Shown in pieces: positions 43,275 through 52,432 of a stretch of DNA of 64,000 bases; within the stretch, counting starts at the first letter, position 1; each line of letters starts with the position of its first letter. Below the pieces are notes generated by a model. It worked only from the letters and a program-made list of their open reading frames with translations, searched no databases and had not been told where the DNA came from. The stretch lies in assembly GCF_014207655.1 (NCBI RefSeq), contig NZ_JACHHJ010000002.1:218185-282184 (forward strand), given 5' to 3'. The position numbers and the translations under genes are program-made. This DNA is from Geomicrobium halophilum (GTDB taxonomy: Bacteria; Bacillota; Bacilli; Bacillales; Marinococcaceae).

Positions 43275-44408
43275 ATGAACAAATTGTTTAAATCTGCTGT
43301 TGCTTTAATGAGTGTCGCATTAGTGTCATGTGTTAGTGTATCGAACGTCGGAGCGGCTACAGAAAAAATAACCCCAACCAGTCTTCACTATCCGGAGGGA
43401 AAAATCGTAAATGTCGCTCATCGTGGTGCTTCTGGGCATGCGCCTGAGCATACACTTCCCGCTTATGTACTTGGAGAGAAGCTAAACGGGGATTACATTG
43501 AGATTGATTTGCAAATGACGTCGGATGGCACGCTCATTGCCATGCACGATGAAAGTGTAGACCGGACAACAGATGGGACTGGCTTAGTCGAAAATATGAC
43601 GTTAGAGGAAATAAAACAATTGGATGCCGGTTCATGGTTCAATGCTTCTAACCCTGAAAAATCGAAGGACGAGTATGTTGGAGTAGAGGTACCGACACTA
43701 GAAGAAATTTTTCGAGCATTCGGTTCCGACTCAAACTATTACATTGAGACCAAATCACCAGAGCTTAATCCAGGTATGGAAGAGGAGCTCTTGCGACTTC
43801 TAGACAATTACGATCTCTCAAACAATACAATTATTCAATCGTTCTCTTCAGATAGTTTAGAGCTGATTCGTTCAATGGATCCATCTTTGCCTCTCGTTCA
43901 GCTGCTTGGTCAACCGGCTTTGGGAGAGGAGACAGAAGCGGAGCTTGAAGAAATAAAACAGTATGCGACAGGCGTCGGCCCCAACTTTAATAACATCAAT
44001 GAAGCGTACGTTCAAACCGTAAGAAGTCATAACCTACACATCCATCCATATACTGTGAACTCAAAAGGTGCAATGAGAACAGCATTGGAATGGGGAGTGA
44101 CAGGGTTATTTACAGATTACCCCGACCGATTTAACGATGTTTTGGCTGAGTTTCAGAGTGCGTCCTATATCAAAAGCTTAGTCGAACAATTTGATGAGCA
44201 AGGCGCATTCGAAAACGAAGAATCTGTCCATGCTTTAACCCTTCATCTAACAGCAATCAGTCATTTGGAAGATCAAGAAGAAGATAAGGTTGTTAATCAT
44301 ATGGAAGGCTTTAAGACTTTGCTTAATTACCAAAAAAATGAAGGATGGATAACCGATGCTGCGTATGATAGCCTTATGTATCAAGCAGATTTATTGACAG
44401 AAAAATAG
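43275..44408 (+). CDS. Secreted glycerophosphodiester phosphodiesterase with FIMAH domain
   Basis: This 377-aa exported enzyme hydrolyses glycerophosphodiesters to glycerol 3-phosphate and an alcohol. The signal peptide ends near NVGAATE. The GDPD TIM barrel shows VAHRGASGHAPEHTLPAY (catalytic His-Arg), YIEIDLQMTSDGTLIAMHDE (Glu/Asp metal ligands and second His), YYIETKSPE and HPYTVNSK. The last 75 residues (SLVEQFDEQGAFENEESVHA to SLMYQADLLTEK) fit a FIMAH-type helical module found in secreted Bacillus enzymes. It lies next to a decayed GDPD and the phosphonate genes, which fits phosphate scavenging. Confidence 0.92.
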   Translation: MNKLFKSAVALMSVALVSCVSVSNVGAATEKITPTSLHYPEGKIVNVAHRGASGHAPEHTLPAYVLGEKLNGDYIEIDLQMTSDGTLIAMHDESVDRTTDGTGLVENMTLEEIKQLDAGSWFNASNPEKSKDEYVGVEVPTLEEIFRAFGSDSNYYIETKSPELNPGMEEELLRLLDNYDLSNNTIIQSFSSDSLELIRSMDPSLPLVQLLGQPALGEETEAELEEIKQYATGVGPNFNNINEAYVQTVRSHNLHIHPYTVNSKGAMRTALEWGVTGLFTDYPDRFNDVLAEFQSASYIKSLVEQFDEQGAFENEESVHALTLHLTAISHLEDQEEDKVVNHMEGFKTLLNYQKNEGWITDAAYDSLMYQADLLTEK

Positions 44409-44532
44409 GAATCATGAAGAAAAAGTGAATAGAGATGATCTATCAACTAAGATCAGCTCACCACTCTCGGATGCATTATGTGGTGTGTTCAAACCTGGAT
44501 TTTCGAAGTGTCAGTAGCTTTTGAAACCAATA

Positions 44533-44548
44533 AATCAAAAAATTGATT
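44533..44548. promoter_or_regulatory. ArsR-like inverted repeat before the ArsI gene
   Basis: AATCA (44533-44537) and TGATT (44544-44548) are perfect inverted halves around A/T bases, similar to ATCAA...TTGAT sites bound by ArsR-type repressors in Firmicutes. It lies just upstream of the ribosome site AGAGGAGAGG. No arsR gene is in the window. Confidence 0.45.
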
Positions 44549-44565
44549 AAAGAGGAGAGGTTTTT

Positions 44566-44964
44566 ATGACAACCGTGCACATTGGTTTAAACGTAAGAGA
44601 TTTAGAGGCAAGCAAGACCTTTTATGAAAATATGCTTGGAGTTACGCCTGAAAAGGAAAAGCACGATTATATTAAATTCCTAACGGCTGATCCAAATTTG
44701 AACTTAACATTAACACCAACAGAACAAGTGGAAGGAAATCAGATTAACCATTTAGGTGTGCAATTGAAGAGTAAAGATGCAGTGACCAAACATAAAGAAA
44801 GGCTTGAAAAAGTTGGATTCTTTGCACGGGAAGAAATAGATACTACATGTTGCTACGCCGTACAAGATAAGTTTTGGGTCACGGATCCTGATGGGAACGA
44901 GTGGGAATATTTTTATACAAAGAATGATGTAGATGAAATTGATGATAAATGTTGCACAGGTTAA
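44566..44964 (+). CDS. arsI: ArsI/CadI-type dioxygenase (VOC superfamily)
   Basis: This 132-aa protein of the vicinal oxygen chelate fold has the ArsI pattern: VHIGLNVRDLEASKTFYENM with a His ligand, NHLGVQLKSKDAV with the second His, the vicinal cysteines in TTCCYAVQDKFWVTDPDGN and a Glu ligand in EWEYFYTKND. ArsI cleaves the C-As bond of trivalent methylarsenicals and aromatic arsenicals using Fe(II). The length is close to that of ArsI proteins, with a short CC pair near the C-terminus. AGAGGAGAGG precedes the ATG. It is not accompanied by other ars genes here. Confidence 0.85.
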   Translation: MTTVHIGLNVRDLEASKTFYENMLGVTPEKEKHDYIKFLTADPNLNLTLTPTEQVEGNQINHLGVQLKSKDAVTKHKERLEKVGFFAREEIDTTCCYAVQDKFWVTDPDGNEWEYFYTKNDVDEIDDKCCTG

Positions 44965-44978
44965 TGTTCAATGCATTT

Positions 44979-45560
<582 letters not shown>

Positions 45561-46152
45561 GATGAGGTAGCGACAAATTTATGAGAAAATTATATTAAAA
45601 GATACAACAGGAGGAGAGTCTCAGGGGTAACGTTTATTTATCAACCTTCGTATCCGTGGCCGTTTGTTGCTGACGGACAGAAGGGAAATGGTCCTTCATT
45701 TTGTGTATGAAGCATTGATGCTCTGCGCAGCTGTGTGTCTACGCTCGTTTATTATATAGCATCAAATTCCAATAGAAAGAAAAAGTAGCTACTCTCTGAG
45801 AGTCCAACCTCAGGGTAACTAAACTACTTCGCTGTAAAGGGAACGACTATTACTGTAGGATGCATCCTATTGGAAGACCCTTGGTGTAACCCCGCCATGG
45901 TTTAAAATGTATAACCTTTTCTAATTAAAGAACCCCTGTAACACTTCGCTAGTACTTTCACTTAGCAAGGTTGCGGGTGTTTTTATTTATATCAGAAAAT
46001 TCGTTTTATTCATACGAAAGATAGATTCATCTCTTCCGCCCATTTTTCCGAAGGGTGTGGTGACGATTGTAGGGTTGAGGCAATCATTCATACGAAAAAT
46101 GTAGTATTAGTATTGACATTGTTGTTTATTTATAACAAAATTTAGTTAAATT
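45561..46152. other. Intergenic region before the DeoR regulator
   Basis: Apart from the terminator-like hairpin at 45931-45985 and a TTGACA at about 46114 that may be a -35 element of the following operon, I see no gene. Segments near 45791-45880 contain short inverted matches (CTCTCTGAGAG) but no recognised RNA family. Confidence 0.35.
45931..45985 (+). terminator. Probable terminator hairpin
   Basis: An imperfect stem pairing CCC, CTT-x-GCTA with TAGC-x-AG and GGG is followed by TGTTTTTATTTAT on the plus strand. It isolates the catabolic operon from upstream debris. Confidence 0.5.
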
Positions 46153-46169
46153 ATGTTTGGAACAAACAT
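46153..46169. promoter_or_regulatory. Operator-like inverted repeat before the DeoR gene
   Basis: ATGTTTG (46153-46159) and CAAACAT (46163-46169) are perfect inverted halves with a 3-bp spacer, 16 bp before the regulator start and downstream of TTGACA. This is a suitable site for autoregulation by the DeoR-family protein. Confidence 0.5.
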
Positions 46170-46184
46170 GAAATCGGTGGTTAT

Positions 46185-46952
46185 GTGCATATGAATGATC
46201 GGAGAGAACATATCGTTGAATTGATTCAAAAGCACGATAAGGTCTACATCGCTGATTTAACCAACCATTTTCAAGTATCGACGATGACCGTTCGGAGGGA
46301 CCTAAGCTCTTTAGAAAAAGAGGGGAAAATTATCCGAATTCATGGGGGCGCGGTTGCCGCTCAGCCATTGAGGCACGAAACGGCTTATCAAGTGAAAGAA
46401 AACGTCAATGTAGTTGAGAAAAAAGCGATCGCTCAGGAAGCTGCTTCGTTGATTGCTGATCATTCGACCATTATTTTGGATTCAGGCACGACGACTCTGG
46501 AACTTGCTCGTTGTTTAAAAGATCGGGAAGGGTTAAGTGTAGTTACGAATGATGTGTTAATCGCTGCTGAACTGGTAAATAGCTCGGTTGATGTGATCGT
46601 GACGGGAGGCGAGCTTCAGCATGAAGTGGGGGCTATGTTTGGGAGCCATACAGAGCGCCTTCTTCAATCTATATATGTTGATCAATGCTTTCTTGGAGTT
46701 CATTCGGTAGATACCGCCGGCCAGGTAAGAGCCCCCTCCATCGAAAAAGCAAAAATTAAACGGCTGATGATTGACAGCGCCAACGAAACGTGGGTTCTTG
46801 CTGATTACAGTAAAATTGGCCACAAAGCGTTTGCGCATGTATGTCATCTCGAGGAATTAGTAGGTATCGTCACCGATGAACAATCGCACGCGAGGCATCT
46901 GCATGACAACATGGTCGTCGCTAAGATGCAGGAGGAGGGAGGAGACTTATGA
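46185..46952 (+). CDS. DeoR/GlpR-family transcriptional repressor
   Basis: This 255-aa regulator has an N-terminal winged helix (RREHIVELIQKHDKVYIADL, FQVSTMTVRRDLSSLEKEGK, IIRIHGGAVAA) and a C-terminal DeoR sugar-phosphate sensor domain (DSGTTTLELARCL, VVTNDVLIAAEL, VTGGELQHEVGAMFG, LADYSKIGHKAFAHV). It probably controls the operon that follows and responds to a phosphorylated intermediate. Start is GTG 46185 or ATG 46191. Its TGA overlaps the kinase ATG. Confidence 0.92.
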   Translation: MHMNDRREHIVELIQKHDKVYIADLTNHFQVSTMTVRRDLSSLEKEGKIIRIHGGAVAAQPLRHETAYQVKENVNVVEKKAIAQEAASLIADHSTIILDSGTTTLELARCLKDREGLSVVTNDVLIAAELVNSSVDVIVTGGELQHEVGAMFGSHTERLLQSIYVDQCFLGVHSVDTAGQVRAPSIEKAKIKRLMIDSANETWVLADYSKIGHKAFAHVCHLEELVGIVTDEQSHARHLHDNMVVAKMQEEGGDL

Positions 46953-48259
46953 AAGTAGGTGTGATTGCGGATGACCTGACGGGCGCAAACGCGACGGGAG
47001 TAAGGTTAACGAAGCAGGGTCATCGCACACTCACTGTTCTCAATCAGGAGGTCTATCCTGAGGAGAGATACAACGCACTCGTTCTCAATACGGACAGCCG
47101 CTATGTCGAACCCTTCCAGGCCTCAGTAAAAGTAAAGGCATCGTACGCTTACCTTAGCGAGTGGGGAGCAGAGATCATTTCTAAACGCATTGACAGTACG
47201 TTTCGCGGAAATATCGGTGTCGAATTGGATACCATTCTTAAGACCATCCCGGATTCTGTGGCCATCATCGTTCCTGCTTTTCCTGATTCAAAGCGAACGG
47301 TCTGCGACGGCAATCTTTTCGTAGATGGTGTACCGCTGGAACAAACAGAGGTAGCGAGAGATCCGGTGAAGCCCATTCAACACGCCAACGTATGCACGCT
47401 ATTGGAGGAGCAAAGTCAACATGCAACGAGCACAATTTCGCTAAACGATATAAGCGGACAATCACCTGATTTTTTGCAAGCGCTTTTAAAACAAAAAATA
47501 GAAGCTGGTGCACGTATGATTTGTTGTGACGCGGTCAGCAACCGCGATATTGAGACCATTGCAAGCGCGATGGCATCTATTCAAAATCACTCACTGATCC
47601 CGGTTGATCCCGGGCCACTCACCTCCTATTATATGCAAGCGAAACAACAAAGCAGAGACACTCCAGTGCTTTTAATCGTAGGAAGCACGACAGATCATAC
47701 TAGCAAACAGCTTGAATATTTAAAAACAAAGGTTGATGTCCGAACGGTATATACGGATACGAACAAGTTGGCAAGTTTCAGCGAATGCTGGGGAGAGGAA
47801 ATCTCCCGTGTGGCGGGAGTAGCTCTCGAGCAGTTTTGGCATACCGATGTTGTCATCATCACCACTAATCATCCGGAGCAACCACCCAGCTGTTTAAACG
47901 AACAGGCGCAAAAAGAAGGCAGAACAATGAATGATTTAGGACGTCGCATCGCAGCTGGACTTGGAGAAATTTTCACCACCATGATGGAAAGCAACCATTT
48001 CGATGGAAATGTCGGATTATTTTTGAGTGGGGGTGAAGTCCTTGCATCGGTGTGTGGATCAGTCAAAGCTCAAGGCATCGAGCTGATCGAGGAAATTCAG
48101 CCGCTGTTGGCATACGGTAGGTTAAGCGGTAGTCAATGTGACCACTTACCGATCATAACCAAAGGCGGACTGGCCGGGGATGAAAAAGCCGCTTACGAGT
48201 CTGTGCAATACTTACAAGCACAATTAAAAAAGAAAGAAGGGGACTGCTATGCACGATAA
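46949..48259 (+). CDS. dtnK: Four-carbon acid sugar kinase (DtnK/OtnK, DUF1537)
   Basis: This 436-aa kinase phosphorylates D-threonate or D-erythronate at O4. The N-terminal domain begins VGVIADDLTGANATGVRLTK, with LNTDSRYVEP, KRIDSTFRGNIGVELD and PAFPDSKRTVCDGNLFV. The C-terminal nucleotide-binding domain has LLIVGSTTDHTSKQ, FLSGGEVLASV and TKGGLAGDE. Order with pdxA2 and a permease is the conserved DtnK-PdxA2 context. It overlaps pdxA by 11 bp. Substrate choice between threonate and erythronate is not readable. Confidence 0.92.
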   Translation: MKVGVIADDLTGANATGVRLTKQGHRTLTVLNQEVYPEERYNALVLNTDSRYVEPFQASVKVKASYAYLSEWGAEIISKRIDSTFRGNIGVELDTILKTIPDSVAIIVPAFPDSKRTVCDGNLFVDGVPLEQTEVARDPVKPIQHANVCTLLEEQSQHATSTISLNDISGQSPDFLQALLKQKIEAGARMICCDAVSNRDIETIASAMASIQNHSLIPVDPGPLTSYYMQAKQQSRDTPVLLIVGSTTDHTSKQLEYLKTKVDVRTVYTDTNKLASFSECWGEEISRVAGVALEQFWHTDVVIITTNHPEQPPSCLNEQAQKEGRTMNDLGRRIAAGLGEIFTTMMESNHFDGNVGLFLSGGEVLASVCGSVKAQGIELIEEIQPLLAYGRLSGSQCDHLPIITKGGLAGDEKAAYESVQYLQAQLKKKEGDCYAR

Positions 48260-49268
48260 AACGATCATTGCAGCAACAATGGGAGATCCGGCGGGAATCG
48301 GCCCGGAGATTATTGTTAAGGCGATGGCCAATCGAGAAATTCAAGCGTTAGGGAATATTTTTGTGATTGGTCAGAGCGATATTCTCGAGAAAGCAATTGA
48401 AGTGACAAATTCTGATCTAAGACTCCGCAAAATCAATCATCCAAATGAAGCTCAATTTGAGTATGGGCAAATTGATGTGTTGAATCTGGAGAACGTAGAC
48501 ACTTCCTCACTGCGATATGGAGAGGTGCAAGCGCAATGTGGTCAGGCTGCTTATGACTACATCAAGAAGGCAGTAGAATTGGCCAATGCAGGTGAGATCA
48601 ATGTGGTCGCCACCGCCCCGATTAATAAAGAATCATTACTGGCAGCAGAAGTTCCCCATATTGGCCATACAGAAATGCTCGCAGCTATGACGGACACAAA
48701 CGATCCATTAACGATGTTCGAGGTTCGCTCCTTAAGAATCTTTTTCCTGACAAGGCATCTTTCGTTAAAAGACGCAATTGCACAGATGACGGCAGACCGA
48801 GTACAAGACTATCTCTTCCGTTGCGATCAAGCTTTGCAACAGCTCGGTGTTAAATCACGCAACATAGCCGTTGCCGGCTTGAATCCCCACAGTGGTGAGA
48901 ACGGGCTTTTCGGCAGGGAAGAAATCGATGAGATTACACCAGGAATTGAACGAGCACGAGAAGAAGGGATCACTGCGGTAGGACCCGTCCCGGCTGATTC
49001 CGTGTTTCACCAAGCTTTGCAAGGAAAATATGATGCTGTGCTTTCCTTATACCATGATCAGGGCCATATTGCGGCGAAAATGACCGACTTCGAGCGCACG
49101 ATTTCGATCACGAATGGACTCCCTTTTCTGCGAACTTCTGTCGACCATGGAACCGCATTTGATATTGCAGGTACAGGTAAAGCCAGTGCCGTCAGTATGG
49201 AAGAATGCCTGAAATTATCCGCAAAATACGCCGTATATTTCCAAAACACTGAACAAGAAGAGGAGTGA
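48249..49268 (+). CDS. pdxA2: PdxA2, D-threonate/erythronate 4-phosphate dehydrogenase
   Basis: This 339-aa enzyme of the PdxA family has GDPAGIGPEIIVKAMAN, TAPINKESLLAAEVPHIGHT (His ligand), LNPHSGENGLFG, PVPADSVFHQ, YHDQGHIAAKM and TSVDHGTAFDIAG. The family oxidises and decarboxylates 4-phosphohydroxy acids. Next to a DUF1537 kinase it is expected to convert threonate or erythronate 4-phosphate to dihydroxyacetone phosphate rather than to make pyridoxine. GAAAGAAGGGG lies before the ATG. Confidence 0.92.
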   Translation: MHDKTIIAATMGDPAGIGPEIIVKAMANREIQALGNIFVIGQSDILEKAIEVTNSDLRLRKINHPNEAQFEYGQIDVLNLENVDTSSLRYGEVQAQCGQAAYDYIKKAVELANAGEINVVATAPINKESLLAAEVPHIGHTEMLAAMTDTNDPLTMFEVRSLRIFFLTRHLSLKDAIAQMTADRVQDYLFRCDQALQQLGVKSRNIAVAGLNPHSGENGLFGREEIDEITPGIERAREEGITAVGPVPADSVFHQALQGKYDAVLSLYHDQGHIAAKMTDFERTISITNGLPFLRTSVDHGTAFDIAGTGKASAVSMEECLKLSAKYAVYFQNTEQEEE

Positions 49269-49274
49269 ACCTTT

Positions 49275-50648
49275 ATGGAAGCGTCAGGAGCACAGATGAT
49301 ATTCGCATTGATTCTCGCGGTTTTCCTGCTCATTGTTTTAGTGTTGAAAACGAAAATTCATGTCTTTGTAGCATTGCTCATTGCAGCATCGGTGACCGGA
49401 ATTGTTGGAGGGATGGCTCCCTCCGCTGTCATTGAGGCCATTTCAGAAGGCTTTGGTGGCACATTAGGTACAATAGGTATTGTTATCGGCCTTGGTGTGA
49501 TGATGGGACGTGTGCTTGAAGTGTCTGGTGCAGCAGAGCGCATCGCCTATACGCTCATCAAGTGGTTGGGTAAAAAGAAAGAAGAGTGGGCGATGGCGGT
49601 AGCTGGATATTTTGTCTCCATTCCCATCTTTGTCGATTCTGCCTATGTCATCTTAATGCCGATTGTGAAAGCGCTGTCAACAAAAACCGGCAAATCCGTC
49701 GTATCTCTCGGTATTGCCCTTGGAATTGGGTTAACCGCCACCCACCATATGGTGCCTCCCACCCCTGGGCCGTTAGGGGTAGCCGGAATCTATGGGATTG
49801 ACGTTGGAATGATGATGCTTTGGGGGTTAGTACTTGGGATTCCCGTCATCATCGCTGGTGTCTTTTATGGAAAGTGGATTGGAAGGAAAATCTATCAATT
49901 GCCGACCGAGGATGGATTAGATTATGTTCGCCCGGAAAAACCAATGGAAAGTCTTAACGAATACTACGAAATGCAAGAAAAGAAGAATCTTCCGGGTTTA
50001 CTGATATCCATTGCACCTATTCTCATTCCGATCATTCTAATTTTTATGAACACATCGATGGAAGCTACCGGCGCAGAAGGATTAGCGGTGGAATATATCA
50101 CATTCTTTGGCGATCCGGTCATTGCCGTGGCCATCGGTTTAATTATTGCCATCTATGGACTCTTCCATAATGTTCGGCAATCCGAGGCCATTGAGCGGAT
50201 GGAAGAGGGAATCAAAAATGCAGGCATTATTTTACTCGTTACCGGTGCGGGTGGCGCTCTCGGTTCTGTATTGGAGGAAAGTGGAACAGGGGATATGATC
50301 GGCGAACAAATTGCTCAAACGGCCTTGCCCGCCATTATGATCCCGTTCCTCATTGCCACTGCGGTAAGACTCATCCAGGGAAGCGGCACAGTGGCAATGA
50401 TCACTGGCGCCTCGATTTCGGCCCCCATCGTCGCCACGATGGATGTAAACATGATCTTCGCAGCGTTGGCTGCAACGGTAGGATCGATGGTCTTTTCCTA
50501 TTTTAACGACAGCATGTTCTGGGTTGTTAACCGTATGCTCGGTATCAAGAACGTAAAAGAACAACTCCTCATATGGTCGATTCCGACAACGATCGCCTGG
50601 GGTGTGGCACTGCCACTGTTATTAATTTTGAATGGGCTGTTTGGGTAG
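49275..50648 (+). CDS. GntP-family gluconate/sugar acid permease
   Basis: This 457-aa membrane protein has about 12 hydrophobic segments and GntP family landmarks: GGFGGTLGTIGIVIGLG-like sequence at the N-terminal half, SIPIFVDSAYVILMPIVKAL, HHMVPPTPGPLGVAGIYGID and RLIQGSGTVAMITGASI. It should import the sugar acid used by the kinase and PdxA2. It follows pdxA2 by 6 bp with AAGAGGAG and ends the operon. Confidence 0.93.
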   Translation: MEASGAQMIFALILAVFLLIVLVLKTKIHVFVALLIAASVTGIVGGMAPSAVIEAISEGFGGTLGTIGIVIGLGVMMGRVLEVSGAAERIAYTLIKWLGKKKEEWAMAVAGYFVSIPIFVDSAYVILMPIVKALSTKTGKSVVSLGIALGIGLTATHHMVPPTPGPLGVAGIYGIDVGMMMLWGLVLGIPVIIAGVFYGKWIGRKIYQLPTEDGLDYVRPEKPMESLNEYYEMQEKKNLPGLLISIAPILIPIILIFMNTSMEATGAEGLAVEYITFFGDPVIAVAIGLIIAIYGLFHNVRQSEAIERMEEGIKNAGIILLVTGAGGALGSVLEESGTGDMIGEQIAQTALPAIMIPFLIATAVRLIQGSGTVAMITGASISAPIVATMDVNMIFAALAATVGSMVFSYFNDSMFWVVNRMLGIKNVKEQLLIWSIPTTIAWGVALPLLLILNGLFG

Positions 50649-51090
50649 GAACCATGAAGAGCCCGCCGTAATGCGGCTTTACTCACGGGAAATGTCGTCA
50701 GAATACGATAAAGCAATGGAATGAGTACGATGAACGTGAACGTAAAATATATGCCCGTTCATGTTGTGCGGCAAAGGATCTCTTCTATTATATGTATGCT
50801 GATGGCGGAGGACTTAAAGCGTGCCTAAGTGGCTCGCTTTTTCAATCTCTAGAACGAGCAGTGCCAAGTCTCGCGAAGAAATGGCATGGAATTCTGTCAA
50901 TTTGCCCAAGTATATACAGGACGAACGAGAACCAGTCCAAGTCATAGCAAATATACTGACAGCGAAATTTGTAGCCCGGGGGGCATCATAAGGGCTGGTT
51001 AAGTATAACGAAGGTTATATTGAACCAACCGAGGGAAAAGCTAGAGAAATAGCTGTAGATAAATAGGGGTCGACGGTGACGTCGCTCAAG
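50649..51090. other. Intergenic stretch with a possible gene remnant
   Basis: These roughly 440 bases have no intact gene. A weak hairpin (AGCC...GGCT) lies at 50660-50683. Around 50880-51066 an interrupted frame reads MAWNSVNLPKYIQDEREPVQ and, past a stop, LVKYNEGYIEPTEGKAREIA, which looks like degraded coding sequence that I cannot name. Confidence 0.35.
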
Positions 51091-51092
51091 AT

Positions 51093-51134
51093 ACACTGAG
51101 TCCCGGGAGTACCTTTGCTCCCGGGAATCAGTGT
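51093..51134 (-). terminator. Strong hairpin, likely terminator of the aldolase gene
   Basis: ACACTGA-x2-CCCGGGAG pairs with CTCCCGGG-x2-TCAGTGT around a 10-base loop, a 15-bp stem with an internal 2-base mismatch. It lies 14 bp past the minus-strand aldolase stop. The T-run is weak on both strands, so it may instead stabilise the transcript end. Confidence 0.55.
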
Positions 51135-51147
51135 TTAGGCAGGACAT

Positions 51148-52035
51148 TTACGTAATCGAAGCACGGTAAATGGATGTTGCTGCTTTTTCAAGGGTGTTAT
51201 TAAATTCTTCATCCGATTGTTTGGCGTTTAAATCCTGAGTAAGCGCTCGGGAGAAACTGGCGATGAGTCCATGATTTTCACTCAGCTTTTCATTCGCCTC
51301 GTCAATGGCATAACCGCCGGAAAGGGCGACAACACGAACGACATTCGGATGTTCAATCAACTCTTTGTATGTGTTGGCGACGGTTGGAATCGTCAGTTTT
51401 AACATCACATTCTCGCCTTGTTCCAATTGATCGAGGTGATTGCGAATTTCCGCCTTCAACAGTTCCTCGCATTTTTCTTTTTCTGGACTTTTAATGTCTA
51501 CTTCCGGCTCAATAATTGGAACGAGGCCGGCAGATATAATCTTTTTACCAATATCAAATTGCTGATCTACGACCGCTTTGATGCCTTCAGGGTTGGCTTC
51601 TTTGATAACGGAGCGCATCTTGGTGCCGAAAATATTTCGTTCATTCGCACGCTTTAGGGTGTCCTCTAAATCAGAGATTGGTTTCATCAGCTGTACGCCA
51701 TTTGCTTCCTCGTCCAGTCCTTTATCCACTTTCAAGAAAGGAACAACGCCTTTCTTTTCCGCCAAATAATCGCCTGTGTACATTCCTTCGATTTCACGGT
51801 CCATTGTTTGCTCAAACAGGATGGCACCGATGATATGATCGGAATCAAAAGCAGGAGAAGTGATAATTCGTGATCGCATCTCGTGCACTAAATCGAACAT
51901 TTCGTCCTTGTTTGCATATTCATCTTCCGAAATGCCGTATAGGGCCAGTGCTTTTGGGGTGCTGCCGCCACTCTGGTCCAGCGCTGCGATAAACCCTTGT
52001 CCATTTTTCATTTGTTCCAATTGACGCTCTTGCAT
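51148..52035 (-). CDS. Fructose-bisphosphate aldolase class I
   Basis: This 295-aa class I aldolase of the bacterial FdaB/Staphylococcus type has [60 protein letters not shown], the Schiff-base region [15 protein letters not shown] and [20 protein letters not shown]. It interconverts fructose 1,6-bisphosphate with DHAP and glyceraldehyde 3-phosphate. ATG 52035 follows AAAGGAG at 8-base spacing; GTG 52044 overlaps that site. It stands alone between two sugar catabolic operons that both feed triose phosphates. Confidence 0.92.
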   Translation of the reverse strand: MQERQLEQMKNGQGFIAALDQSGGSTPKALALYGISEDEYANKDEMFDLVHEMRSRIITSPAFDSDHIIGAILFEQTMDREIEGMYTGDYLAEKKGVVPFLKVDKGLDEEANGVQLMKPISDLEDTLKRANERNIFGTKMRSVIKEANPEGIKAVVDQQFDIGKKIISAGLVPIIEPEVDIKSPEKEKCEELLKAEIRNHLDQLEQGENVMLKLTIPTVANTYKELIEHPNVVRVVALSGGYAIDEANEKLSENHGLIASFSRALTQDLNAKQSDEEFNNTLEKAATSIYRASIT

Positions 52036-52337
52036 GCCTTCCACTCCTTTATGGTCATAAGTTGAATCTTTAACTTAGGTTAAAAAATATATGAAAGTTC
52101 GCCTCAATTGTATCATTAATGAAGGAAAGGTTATAGTCTAGAAAATAAAATTGAAGCCCATGCGGATTTGAAATGTAGCGTCAAAACCGGGTTATGTATG
52201 TGGAATGTGGCTGCTCCTAGAGTCTTGATCATCATGGCAGGGATTGAGCCAATTTAGTTAGCTCAAAGGCAAGTATGGCGATTTTTCCGATAAGCAATTA
52301 GAGGACATACCAAAAATTGTATTTCTGTTGTAGATCA

Positions 52338-52391
52338 CAATTTTGTACATGAAATGTTCGTTTATTCGGAATGTAAACGTATACAAAATTG
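52338..52391 (+). promoter_or_regulatory. Spaced inverted repeat and cre-like site before the PTS operon
   Basis: CAATTTTGTA (52338-52347) and TACAAAATTG (52382-52391) are perfect 10-bp inverted halves. Between and over the right half, TGTAAACGTATACA (52372-52385) matches the Bacillus CcpA site consensus in 13 of 14 positions. Both lie 42-95 bp before the activator gene, consistent with catabolite control of the galactitol-type operon. Confidence 0.5.
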
Positions 52392-52432
52392 GAGTATGCA
52401 ATGGTACTATGAATGTTGAAGGGGGGCTATAA

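Noticed and set aside
51093-51134. Attachment site or mobile element end
   Set aside because: The inverted repeat is better explained as a hairpin at the end of the aldolase transcript; no integrase or target duplication is near.
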